DNA of 10,984 nucleotides from CAYLNH01 sp964384625 (GCA_964384625.1 CAYLNH010000248.1:1-10984); one strand, 5' to 3'. Shown: positions 1 through 7,064, numbered from the stretch's first letter. Notes: a model not told the origin generated them from the letters alone. Numbers and translations are program-made.

Positions 1-345
1 ACGGACAGGGATGTTCGATGGCCGCGGAGTGCTGTCGCATATGTGGGCGCACTCTGCGGGGTGTGCCCGTTCAATGGCACCGGATGTTCGACGGCCACGG
101 CGGCCTGTCTCATATGTGGGCGCACTCTGCGGGATGTGCCCATTCCACGGACAGGGACCCCTCTTGCATATGTGGGCGCACCCTGCGGGGTGTGCCCATT
201 CAACGGACAGGGATGTTCGATGGCCGCGGAGTGCTGTCGCATATGTGGGCGCACTCTGCGGGGTGTGCCCATTCAATGGCCCGGGATGTTCGACGGCCGT
301 AGGGGGGGCTGTCGCGTAGGTTGGCGCACTCTGCGGGGTGGGCCA
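1..345. repeat. 73-bp tandem repeat array, about five units, last one degenerate
   Basis: Units start at 11, 84, 157, 213 and 286. The spacing is 73, 73, 56 and 73 bp; the third unit has lost 17 bp at its left end. Bases 1-10 match the end of a preceding unit, so the array probably continues to the left of the window. Each unit carries a CATATG box and a potential stem-loop (first unit: arms 45-52 and 61-68, 8 bp with one G-U pair, 8-nt loop). The same stem recurs at 118, 174 and 247 and decays in the last unit. Unit 4 (213-285) differs from unit 1 (11-83) at only three positions by eye, and units 2 and 5 share a GACGG variant. 73 is not a multiple of three, so the open frames over the array cycle through the same peptides and are not taken as genes. 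There are no unique spacers, so this is not a CRISPR array. Confidence 0.9.
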
Positions 346-621
346 CACCGGTGTTCCACCGCCAACAGGCTCGTCTCTGTCGGAGCCCTGGTCACCAAGC
401 CACAAGAGACTTTGGCCATTCAGTTATCCCCGGGACCGGGAGAACGAAGTGTGCATCTGGTCAGCAGACCGACCAGTGCTCCAGCAGCACAAGGCCACTG
501 GCGGCAAAAAGGCGACGTGAAGACCGCCCCGAAGCATCGACCGCCAACAGCGCTGACGTGAGATCTCCACAAATCCCCCGATTGTAGTGAAAGAGACGAA
601 CCACAACAGGGATATGCGCCG
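346..621. other. non-coding stretch between repeat array and lipoprotein gene
   Basis: No convincing gene, RNA or promoter was found. Short open frames on both strands here have no recognisable motif or ribosome-binding site. An 11-bp direct repeat (358-368 and 540-550) is the only internal similarity noticed. The last bases, AGGGA at 608-612, look like the Shine-Dalgarno sequence of the next gene. Confidence 0.5.
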
Positions 622-1308
622 GTGACTGTCGCGTTTCAATCTGTGAAGCCGCTGCTGTTGACCACACTTGTCGCCTTGCTCAGCGCCGGCTGCATAACGC
701 GATCACTGTGTAAAAGCAATAGACGCTATGCCGACCCGGTGCGGGAGTTCAAGGACGGCGGAACCCACCGCGGCACCTATCTCGGGCTGCAATACCGAAG
801 CGGCAGCCTGAGCGAGATCTATCAGTTTGATTCGCCCTTCCGAAACAACGGAGACACCCGTTTCGAAGTGGTGATCCCCGTCTACGGCGCAACCAAAGAA
901 GAACCGCTCCAGGCATATGAAAGCCAACGCCGTCGAGTTGGTCGGGAGCCCGCGGAATTGTGGATCTGGTGGAATGACAACATGCCTGGGAAGGCCCGGG
1001 TGACGAAAGATACGAACTGCCGTCGGATCGATCTCCAGTGGCAGAACGGACGACTTGCCGCCGTTCGCCGCTTCGTGCCGGACGCGAGTTTCAGAACTGT
1101 CCCGGGCAACCGGGCTCACATCCGGATACCATGGCGAATCCGCAGTCGCTGGACCTATACCGCCCGAAGCGCCGCCTATGTCGGCACCGTCCCGGCCGAC
1201 GTGGTGGCGGGGGCCGGCGCCGCCGTCGGCACAGTGGCTGTATTCGCCGGCATCCTCGCTCTGGAGTACCCGGTGGAAGCACTGGTACTGGTCAAACTCC
1301 TGGATTAG
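622..1308 (+). CDS. putative lipoprotein of unknown function
   Basis: The 228-residue product begins with a short signal peptide: Lys9, a hydrophobic run at 11-22 and a lipobox LSAGC ending at Cys24, so signal peptidase II cleavage and lipidation of Cys24 are expected. Thr at +2 would favour the outer membrane under the E. coli sorting rule. The middle (about 40-175) is polar with many Arg and Trp. The C-terminus (about 188-228) is strongly hydrophobic, rich in Gly, Ala and Val, and could be a second membrane-associated segment. The start is GTG at 622, preceded by AGGGA with a 9-nt spacer; an in-frame GTG at 643 would give a more classic signal peptide beginning MKPLLL but lacks a ribosome site. 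I do not recognise the family. A long open frame on the opposite strand (703-1374) has no comparable features and is judged a shadow. The gene stands alone, with long non-coding DNA on both sides. Confidence 0.7.
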   Translation: MTVAFQSVKPLLLTTLVALLSAGCITRSLCKSNRRYADPVREFKDGGTHRGTYLGLQYRSGSLSEIYQFDSPFRNNGDTRFEVVIPVYGATKEEPLQAYESQRRRVGREPAELWIWWNDNMPGKARVTKDTNCRRIDLQWQNGRLAAVRRFVPDASFRTVPGNRAHIRIPWRIRSRWTYTARSAAYVGTVPADVVAGAGAAVGTVAVFAGILALEYPVEALVLVKLLD

Positions 1309-1487
1309 CCTGCAGGCTTCCGCAGCTTCGTCGCAATCCGGCGGTCGGGGAATGACCTCAACCAACCTTCGCAAAGAGAAGACAAGTCGGCGCCAATGCT
1401 CCGCCTGCGGAAAGCCGCCCGACCGTGCCGCGGTCTTCCGTTTCGCCTTCGCCCCCCTCCTGCCCTTTACCGCGGCAATGGGAAACT

Positions 1488-1576
1488 GTTTGGCTTATGG
1501 CCACGTGAGGCTGACTCGGCCCTTCAGGCCTTTGGGTTGTGGGGCCGAGTCAGCCTCACGTGACCATGAGCCAAAC
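1488..1576. repeat. long imperfect palindrome (34-bp arms, 21-nt centre)
   Basis: The left arm 1488-1521 and right arm 1543-1576 are reverse complements at 32 of 34 positions, counted by hand; the inner 20 bp are perfect. One of the two mismatches is a G-U pair in RNA read from the plus strand, and one further C-G pair (1522 with 1542) extends the stem. There is no T-run after it and no obvious target-site duplication. It could be a miniature inverted-repeat or REP-like element, or a very stable RNA hairpin. It lies about 180 bp past the lipoprotein gene, which is far for a terminator. Confidence 0.9.
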
Positions 1577-1655
1577 GCTTTCGTCAACCCTTCGCAAAAC
1601 GTCGGCTAAAGCCTCCTGCGAGCTTCCGGCTGAAGCCGGTACTCATACACGGAGG

Positions 1656-1735
1656 CGCTTCGCGCCGAACTCAGGAGCGGCGGCCAAACGTCCCAAACAC
1701 GTCTTAATTCAGCGCCATTCCGGTCTAAGCGGCCG
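1656..1735. repeat. diverged intergenic repeat, copy 1
   Basis: About 80 bp aligns without gaps to 1969-2048 (offset 313), with 59 of 80 positions identical by hand count. The first 12 bases are identical and include a small CGCTTCGCG inverted motif. In the reading frame open through both copies the 21 mismatches fall seven each on codon positions 1, 2 and 3, which indicates a non-coding repeat and not a conserved peptide. Confidence 0.75.
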
Positions 1736-1968
1736 TCGGACTGCGAAAACCGTCGCGGAGAAACGAATCGGATTGCGCCGAATTCTGCAATCGACGTGCG
1801 CATATTGAGCGTATACGACCAAGGTCGCAGGAGAAATGTGTAAGGGCGATTCGTTTTGCCGCGGCCGCTACGTTCATGGGTTCGTAAGTACGGTGACGTT
1901 TGACGCAGTCGTTTCGGCCGCACCGGTGGATCGGCTGCCGTCAGGCAATGTCTCTTCCGTGTAGCGGT

Positions 1969-2048
1969 CGCTTCGCGCCGGACTCAGCAGCGGCCGCTGA
2001 ACCTCCCAGGCACATCTTCGGTCCATGCCATTCAAGGCGAGTCGGCCG
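1969..2048. repeat. diverged intergenic repeat, copy 2
   Basis: Partner of the copy at 1656-1735, in the same orientation. It lies about 50 bp downstream of the stop codon of the minus-strand membrane-protein gene. Two divergent copies in one intergenic gap suggest a family that may be dispersed in the genome. Confidence 0.75.
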
Positions 2049-2101
2049 CAGACGAACGGCGCTCTGGAGATTACTTCTACTCGCCGCCGGTCTCACCGGT
2101 T

Positions 2102-2476
2102 TCAGGGTTGGCTCCCAGGATCTGACCGGCGCCTCAACCGATAGGCGCGGTAGGCCCCCAGCACCACGGCAAACGCGACCGCACACCCGTAGAAACTGTA
2201 GTCGGGATGATTGCCCGGCCGGTGCAGCAATGCGGTCAGCCGGGCCTCCGCCAGCACGTCGCCGATCACCACCAGATGGCCGAAAATCTCGACCAGGCCG
2301 GTGAAATACCCGTTCACCTTGCCAACCACCAGCAGGACGGCCATGGCAATGCAGACGATGCTGCCGGCGACCAGGATGGCCCGGTCGCCCGGGACCAGAC
2401 GCCAAGTGTGGAATGCCGCCAGGTACAGCGCCAGGAAGGCGAGGCCCAGCCACCAGTTTTTCAGGAGGTCCTTCAT
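2102..2476 (-). CDS. small hypothetical membrane protein
   Basis: From ATG at 2474-2476 the product is 124 residues, beginning MKDLLKNWW. It has clear hydrophobic segments at about 8-24 and 33-52, probable further ones at about 54-73 and 95-110, and a basic tail (RLRRR), so three or four membrane helices are likely with the tail in the cytoplasm. The open frame extends upstream to a GTG at 2515, but those 13 residues are polar and no ribosome site precedes them, so the internal ATG is preferred; it too lacks a good Shine-Dalgarno sequence. I do not recognise a family. It is divergent from the methionine-cycle gene and shares its 206-bp upstream region, including the candidate operator. Overlapping plus-strand open frames are Pro/Arg/Gln-rich and look like shadows. 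Confidence 0.6.
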   Translation of the reverse strand: MKDLLKNWWLGLAFLALYLAAFHTWRLVPGDRAILVAGSIVCIAMAVLLVVGKVNGYFTGLVEIFGHLVVIGDVLAEARLTALLHRPGNHPDYSFYGCAVAFAVVLGAYRAYRLRRRSDPGSQP

Positions 2477-2573
2477 ACTATACAGATATTCCCGGCCCCC
2501 ACGGTTGTCAGTCACCCCGGCAGGAAAACGGAAAACTCCACGGTTTTCCCTTGCACCGCGGCGGCCCCGGAAT

Positions 2574-2601
2574 ATATTCGTTTATGCGAATATGCGAATA
2601 T
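2574..2601. promoter_or_regulatory. cluster of three ATATTCG half-sites, candidate operator
   Basis: In an AT-rich island within GC-rich DNA, ATATTCG occurs at 2574-2580 and its reverse complement CGAATAT at 2587-2593 and again at 2595-2601. The first two form an inverted repeat with a 6-nt spacer; the second and third are direct repeats 8 bp apart. The cluster ends 81 bp before the start of the homocysteine methyltransferase/MTHFR gene. Paired AT-rich half-sites of this kind are common for winged-helix regulators such as the ArsR family, and an ArsR-type regulator (SahR) is known to control methionine-cycle genes in Proteobacteria. Assignment to any regulator here is inference. Confidence 0.5.
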
Positions 2602-2682
2602 TTATCGCCGCGCCCGGCGGAGGAGCCTGCGCCCGGCCGCGTGGCGGATGCCTGAACGTACCTGATTAAGAAAGAGCCATAC

Positions 2683-4500
2683 ATGCCATTCGAAACACTC
2701 CTGTCCGAACGCGTCGTCCTCTTTGACGGCGCCATCGGTACTGAATTCTATAAACGCGGCTTCTTTGTCAACGTCTCCTACGAAAGCCTCTGTCTGTCGC
2801 AACCCGACGTGGTCCGGGAGATTCACCAGTCCTATTGCGAAGCCGGTGCAGATGTATTGACGACCAATTCTTACGCCGCCAACCGCAGCCAACTGGCCAA
2901 ACACGGCATGGCCGACCAGGTCGAGGCGATCAACACCGCCGCCGTGGAACTGGCCCGCGAGTGCGGCGGCGACGACAAACTTGTGGCCGGCTCCGTCGGG
3001 CCGCTGGGCAGTCTGCCGCGCGATTTCGAAGAGGCCGAACTGATCCAGATGCTGGTCGACCAGGTCAATGCCCTCACCGCCGCCGGCGCCGACTTCATCA
3101 TGTTCGAAACGCTGCCGTCATGCTGGGATGTCCGCCGCGCCGTACGCGCCATCAACCAGGCGAATCCAGTGCCGTATGTCATCAGCTACAAGGTCGATGG
3201 CAACGCCGAGTCACCTCGTGGCGAATCGCTGGAAGACCTCCTGAAGCCGCTGCGTAAAGCCGACCGCAAACCGACGGCACTCGGACTGAACTGCGGCGGC
3301 GGCGCCGCCGACCTGCTGCACGCCTTCGAACGCCTGCGGCCGCTGGCCGACTACCCGATCGTCGTGCAGCCGAACGCCGGCCTGCCGAAACTCGTGGCCA
3401 ACCGCATGCTCTACATGCTCAGCGCCGAATACTTCGCCACCTACGCCAAACGCTACATCGACCTCGGCGCCCGCGGCGTCGGCGGCTGCTGCGGCATCGG
3501 CCCCAAACACATTGCCGAATTAACCAAGAGCGTCGGTGCCGTCGGCGCCTCCGCGTTTACCGGTAAGATCAACGTGGTCGACGTTGACGACCTCCTGCGC
3601 GAGCCCGTGCCGACCGAAGACAAATCGGCCCTGGGCCGCAAGCTGGCCCGCGGCGAGTGGGTCACCACCGTCGAAATCGTGCCGCCGCGCGGCTACCAAC
3701 TCGACTCGACCATTAAGAAGGCCATTCAATGCAGCGAAGCCGGAGTTGACGCCATCAACATCCCCGACGGTCCCCGGGCCAGCTCGCGGATCTCGCCGAT
3801 GGTCACCGCCCGCCAGATTCTGGCCCGGGCGGAGATCGAGCCGATCCTGCATTTCTGTTGCCGCGACCGCAACCTGATCGGCATGCAGGCCGACCTGCTC
3901 GGCTGCGCCGCCGAAGGCATCCGCAACATCCTCTTCGTTACCGGCGATCCGCCGAAACTCGGCGACTACGCCTTCGCCTCGGCCGTGTTCGACGTCGACT
4001 CCATCGGCATCGTCCACTATCAGGACCGCCTGAACCGCGGCGTCGATACCGGCGGCAAGGCGATCAAGCGCCCGACCCGCGCCCTGATCGGCGTCGGCGC
4101 CGACCCGAGTGCGCTCGACATGGACCGCGAGATCCGGCGCACACGGGAAAAGGTGGAAGCCGGCGCCGAGTTTATCATCAGCCAGCCGGTATTCGCGGTC
4201 GAGCCGCTGCTGAAGTTTCTCGACGCCATCGACGACTTCCGCATCCCGGTGATCGCCGGCATCTGGCCGCTGGCCAGTTACGGCAATGCGGAGTTCATGC
4301 GCAACGAGGTCCCGGGCGTCACGGTCCCGGACGAGATCATGGAACGCATGGCCGCCCGCGAGAGCAAGGAGGACCAGTTGGCCGAAGGCATCGCCATCGC
4401 CCACGAAAGCGTCGACAAGTTACGCGACAGCGTCCAGGGCATCCAGGTCAGCGCCCCGTTCGGCCGCGTCCAGATCGCCCTCGATGTAATCCAGGGCTGA
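2683..4500 (+). CDS. bifunctional homocysteine S-methyltransferase / 5,10-methylenetetrahydrofolate reductase
   Basis: This 605-residue protein fuses two domains. Residues about 1-290 are a homocysteine S-methyltransferase barrel: FDGAIGTEF near the start, the zinc ligand Cys204 in GLNCGGG, and the Cys269-Cys270 pair in GGCCG. Residues about 325-600 are a methylenetetrahydrofolate reductase (FAD) domain: VEIVPPRG at 330-337, whose Glu331 matches the catalytic Glu28 of E. coli MetF, and VTGDPP at 419-424. The length and order match B. subtilis YitJ (about 610 residues). The expected role is to reduce methylene-THF to methyl-THF and transfer a methyl group to homocysteine, giving methionine in the cytoplasm; which methyl donor the first domain uses is not settled by sequence. 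ATG at 2683 is preceded by AAGAAAGAG (2668-2676). The half-site cluster at 2574-2601 may regulate it. All key residues are present. It converges with the minus-strand gene 21 nt downstream, with no clear terminator between. Confidence 0.95.
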   Translation: MPFETLLSERVVLFDGAIGTEFYKRGFFVNVSYESLCLSQPDVVREIHQSYCEAGADVLTTNSYAANRSQLAKHGMADQVEAINTAAVELARECGGDDKLVAGSVGPLGSLPRDFEEAELIQMLVDQVNALTAAGADFIMFETLPSCWDVRRAVRAINQANPVPYVISYKVDGNAESPRGESLEDLLKPLRKADRKPTALGLNCGGGAADLLHAFERLRPLADYPIVVQPNAGLPKLVANRMLYMLSAEYFATYAKRYIDLGARGVGGCCGIGPKHIAELTKSVGAVGASAFTGKINVVDVDDLLREPVPTEDKSALGRKLARGEWVTTVEIVPPRGYQLDSTIKKAIQCSEAGVDAINIPDGPRASSRISPMVTARQILARAEIEPILHFCCRDRNLIGMQADLLGCAAEGIRNILFVTGDPPKLGDYAFASAVFDVDSIGIVHYQDRLNRGVDTGGKAIKRPTRALIGVGADPSALDMDREIRRTREKVEAGAEFIISQPVFAVEPLLKFLDAIDDFRIPVIAGIWPLASYGNAEFMRNEVPGVTVPDEIMERMAARESKEDQLAEGIAIAHESVDKLRDSVQGIQVSAPFGRVQIALDVIQG

Positions 4501-4521
4501 CTCAAGATCATCTCGGGTGGC

Positions 4522-5448
4522 TCACAACTGCTGGCCGCTACTTTCCCTCTCCCGGCCGCGTTTCTGCAGTTCGACGACAAACTGCTCGGGGTCTTTGATC
4601 AGCAGGGCCCGAGCCTGCTCGAAAGCAGGAGTGAAGAACACCCGCCCCAGAAATGGTTTGAGAGTTGATGCAATTGCCGGCTGTAATCGGTTCGGAATCA
4701 TTCCTTTGGCGATACGCCGCGTCACGTTCAGCGGCCCGGCAAGTGCTCCCCGCACACACCCGGAGTTTCCTCCCCACTCCTGTGAAACCCGAGCCGCGCC
4801 TCGCAGGTGGAAGATCAGATCACCATGAACCGTGCCGAATAGACTCGTTCCATCCAAAGGTGCGGTCTCCGCCAGCGGGATCCATGACTTGCCCAGTTCA
4901 AAGGCCCTGAACAGATAGCCACAGCCCGAATGATCAACGTGGTCGACCTCTTTACAGAAACGTGTGTGGAGGGGGCAGCCAACCTGTTCCGGAGAAATCC
5001 TGAATCGCGGCTGAAACTGCTGGTAGAAGGTTGTAGGAAAAAGCAGACACGCAGTGTATGCTCTGAACTTGCCGATGGACATGGTCGCAAACAGATTCTC
5101 TTCGTCAAGCTGACCAATCAAGGAGTCCTGCCAACCGTCGACGATCGGGAACGAGTCCAGATGCATACAGCAGATGTATTCGGCTTCGTCGGCCGCAGCC
5201 CGGTGCACGAGCTGTTCCAGGTAGTGAGAATGCTCCTCACCGCCCCGCAGTTCCGTGCCGTCACAATCACAGATGACGACCTCCGGATTCCCGCGCAAGA
5301 GATCCACCAATTGGGCTGGGAGCCGGCTTACTGATGCGTAGATCCGGTACGGGCAGGTTGTGTGTTCACGGATCTTTGCCAGATGAAGACCCAGCAGGTC
5401 CCTGTCCTGCTCGCCGGCCAGATATACGACTACAATCGCCAGCTTCAT
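4522..5448 (-). CDS. glycosyltransferase-like protein, GT-A type (putative)
   Basis: From ATG at 5446-5448 the product is 308 residues. It opens with a beta strand MKLAIVVVYLAG; a Gly/Glu/His patch near 69-76 precedes HLDSFP at 96-101, which sits where GT-A glycosyltransferases carry the metal-binding DXD motif, although the last Asp is absent. Several cysteines (93, 94, 158, 165, 176) and a GTVHGDLIFHL segment at 205-215 follow. There is no membrane helix. I infer a sugar-transferring role in surface polysaccharide synthesis; the exact family is not recognised. An in-frame GTG at 5454 would overlap the upstream stop as GTGA and add two residues; neither start has a strong ribosome site, so translational coupling to the upstream oxidoreductase gene is likely. 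The C-terminus (about 285-308) is charged and polar. Confidence 0.65.
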   Translation of the reverse strand: MKLAIVVVYLAGEQDRDLLGLHLAKIREHTTCPYRIYASVSRLPAQLVDLLRGNPEVVICDCDGTELRGGEEHSHYLEQLVHRAAADEAEYICCMHLDSFPIVDGWQDSLIGQLDEENLFATMSIGKFRAYTACLLFPTTFYQQFQPRFRISPEQVGCPLHTRFCKEVDHVDHSGCGYLFRAFELGKSWIPLAETAPLDGTSLFGTVHGDLIFHLRGAARVSQEWGGNSGCVRGALAGPLNVTRRIAKGMIPNRLQPAIASTLKPFLGRVFFTPAFEQARALLIKDPEQFVVELQKRGRERESSGQQL

Positions 5449-5450
5449 CC

Positions 5451-6731
5451 TCACACCATCGCCGATGACTTTGCTAAACCGCGAAGCTTGAAGTCTGATC
5501 GATGGGGATCCCAGGTGATGTCGTCAAGCTGTATGCGCTCGTCTTTCTTAATGTCCCGCACGAGCTCGACGTTCTCCGCAAAACAGATCGATAGGCCGGC
5601 AGGTTCCTCAGCCCGAGCACAGTTCTCGATCAGGCCATAGCAGGCGTATCCGCCAATCCCGTCCAACTTGTCGCCCGCCGTCAGGTCTTTCTTCGCGTAG
5701 GCGATAACATCCGTCTTGTACCCCTTGTGCGGCGCGAGTAGTGTGGTTCCGTCGAGATAGGCTTCCGCCATGCAAGCCATCGCCTCCACATGACAGAGAT
5801 GGTAGGGCCGGTAGAACACGTAATAGGGCCCTGCCCCCATCTTGTAGTAATGCAGCATGGATTGCTGATAGGGGTTATCGCAGTAGCCGATCGCAAAGAC
5901 GCCGCCATCCGGCTGACACCCGAGCACATAGTCCACAACAGCGGCGCCGCCAACCCTGATGGAATCAAGATCAAAATAATCAACGGCATTCCGGACCTGA
6001 TCTACCCGCGGACCATGCATCCCAGGACAATCTGTCCGCAGCCCGTAGGCATTGGCCACCAGCGCCATTTCAACGCAAAGCTTTGTGCCATCCGTATAGG
6101 CCGTAGCCATACGATAGTCGAGGTTCCGTTTGTCCGCTTCCGGAACAATCTTGGTGGGATTGGAGTAGCGATCCAGAAACCCCTTCATATTGCCGGCCAT
6201 CACCAACTCGAAGCCCCACAGTTCCAGATCGTCAATGAGATACTTGATCACCCCATGCTGGTCACCATCGCAGCTTGCATAGACGACGTTATGCTTCTCC
6301 GCGATCTCCATTAGCGCAGGGCCAAAGGCCAAGTCGACTTCAGCATTCATCAGGATCAGATGTTTCCCGGTTTCCAGTGCAGCGACGGAAAACAGACCGC
6401 CTGCCTGAATGGCGCTTGACGCTTCACAGAAGACGTCGATGCCGTCAGCGGCAGCGACCAATGTACCGTCCTTACAGATCGCCAGTTCGCCCACGGATGC
6501 AGCGTCTGCCAGTTCTCCAGGACTCTCGGCAACGCGATAGGACCGGCCGATCTCACGGGCACAGTCTATGGCCTTCTGCACATCCAGATCAGCGACAGCC
6601 AGCGTACGCATGCCCGGGGTGATCTCAGTCTGATAGAGCAATCCCTTGCCCATTGCTCCCATCCCCACGATCCCGACTGTAATGTCTTTCGACAGCCCGT
6701 TCAGGCGCTCAACAAAGCGACGGTCCTTCAT
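5451..6731 (-). CDS. NAD(P)-binding oxidoreductase with C-terminal SAF domain (homoserine dehydrogenase-like)
   Basis: The 426-residue product from ATG 6729-6731 has a Rossmann nucleotide-binding fold at its N-terminus: strand ITVGIVGMGAMGKG at 17-30, with the glycine pattern G20-G23-G25-G28 and an acidic AVADLD at 45-50 ending the second strand. A central catalytic-type domain follows (about 130-340, including ASCDGDQHG at 152-160). A SAF-like module lies at about 348-406, the kind of domain found in COG4091 predicted homoserine dehydrogenases and in sialic acid synthases. The open frame extends upstream to 6965, but that region is Arg/Cys-rich and unlike the family, while the chosen ATG has AGGG about 8 nt upstream. 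Substrate is unknown; pairing with a glycosyltransferase-like gene suggests making or modifying an activated sugar or its precursor, and not threonine synthesis. Both assignments of role are inference. Confidence 0.8.
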   Translation of the reverse strand: MKDRRFVERLNGLSKDITVGIVGMGAMGKGLLYQTEITPGMRTLAVADLDVQKAIDCAREIGRSYRVAESPGELADAASVGELAICKDGTLVAAADGIDVFCEASSAIQAGGLFSVAALETGKHLILMNAEVDLAFGPALMEIAEKHNVVYASCDGDQHGVIKYLIDDLELWGFELVMAGNMKGFLDRYSNPTKIVPEADKRNLDYRMATAYTDGTKLCVEMALVANAYGLRTDCPGMHGPRVDQVRNAVDYFDLDSIRVGGAAVVDYVLGCQPDGGVFAIGYCDNPYQQSMLHYYKMGAGPYYVFYRPYHLCHVEAMACMAEAYLDGTTLLAPHKGYKTDVIAYAKKDLTAGDKLDGIGGYACYGLIENCARAEEPAGLSICFAENVELVRDIKKDERIQLDDITWDPHRSDFKLRGLAKSSAMV

Positions 6732-7064
6732 TACTATCCCTACTCCAAAATTCCCAGTGATCAGTCTACTTCGCCCGGCAGTGGCGTAGACCCCGGCAAC
6801 CGACGTCCTGCCTCGTGGCCGGGAATCATACAAATACAACGACGCACTACGAACGCAATCGCGGCTCCGCATCTCCTGCCCGAATCCCGGTAACCCGGGG
6901 CGCACCAACAGAAAGGCAACTTGCTTTTCCGCGGCCCTTACGCATGTTACGTGCTCATCACACACACACTCGTGTTGACACTACAGTGTCGTCCGGTGAA
7001 TCCTGTTACCGAGTGCAGGGGTGCACGGGTTGGGTGAAGAGGGCTGATCCAAGGTAAGAGTTTC
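6732..7064. other. divergent intergenic region between oxidoreductase and bioA
   Basis: Two genes point outward from this 333-bp gap. A short palindrome GACACT-AC-AGTGTC lies at 6977-6990 and overlaps a TTGACA box at 6975-6980, but no good -10 follows at normal spacing. GTCTAC/GTAGAC (6764-6769 and 6786-6791) form a weak inverted repeat near the oxidoreductase start. No BirA-type biotin operator was recognised. Nothing here looks like a gene. Confidence 0.5.
6977..6990. promoter_or_regulatory. short palindrome overlapping a TTGACA box upstream of bioA
   Basis: GACACT (6977-6982) and AGTGTC (6985-6990) are perfect inverted repeats with a 2-nt spacer, 75 bp before the aminotransferase start. 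The TTGACA at 6975-6980 resembles a -35 box, yet GAATCC at 17-nt spacing is a poor -10. A regulator site is possible but unproven. Confidence 0.3.

Larger units (their letters stand above)
1309..2101. other. 0.8-kb non-coding stretch rich in repeats and inverted repeats
   Basis: No gene is supported here. It contains a weak hairpin (1408-1440), a long palindrome (1488-1576), two diverged copies of one intergenic repeat (from 1656 and from 1969), a 10-bp inverted repeat (1761-1770 with 1847-1856) enclosing a small perfect hairpin (1816-1827), and a CCGGT/ACCGG hairpin at 2087-2099 just past the stop of the minus-strand gene. Open frames across the region lack ribosome sites, and at least one tracks a non-coding repeat. 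Confidence 0.6.

Noticed and set aside
1..345. CRISPR array
   Set aside because: The units are contiguous and similar along their whole length, with no unique spacers and no cas genes nearby.
11..561. Open frames over the tandem array giving repeated His/Trp/Cys-rich peptides
   Set aside because: They arise because a 73-bp repeat rotates through the three frames; no ribosome site, and all three frames give the same peptides in turn.
703..1374. 223-codon minus-strand frame opposite the lipoprotein gene
   Set aside because: No signal, motif or ribosome site; the plus-strand frame has a signal peptide and lipobox.
1408..1440. Possible terminator after the lipoprotein gene
   Set aside because: Two 5-bp stems with an asymmetric bulge and no T-run.
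1363..1605. Short direct similarity flanking the palindrome (CAACCTTCGCAAA near 1363 and a like run near 1585)
   Set aside because: Only about 13 bases match with one gap and they are far from the palindrome edges, so not a target-site duplication.
2207..2669. Two 152-codon plus-strand frames opposite the small membrane protein
   Set aside because: Composition is Pro/Gln/Arg-rich as expected for complements of hydrophobic codons, and no ribosome site is present.
3520..4404. 294-codon minus-strand frame within the methyltransferase/MTHFR gene
   Set aside because: Antisense shadow of a gene whose motifs are unambiguous.
6732..6965. 78-residue N-terminal extension of the SAF-domain oxidoreductase
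   Set aside because: The extension is Arg/Cys-rich with no domain, and the ATG at 6731 has a good ribosome site just before the Rossmann fold.
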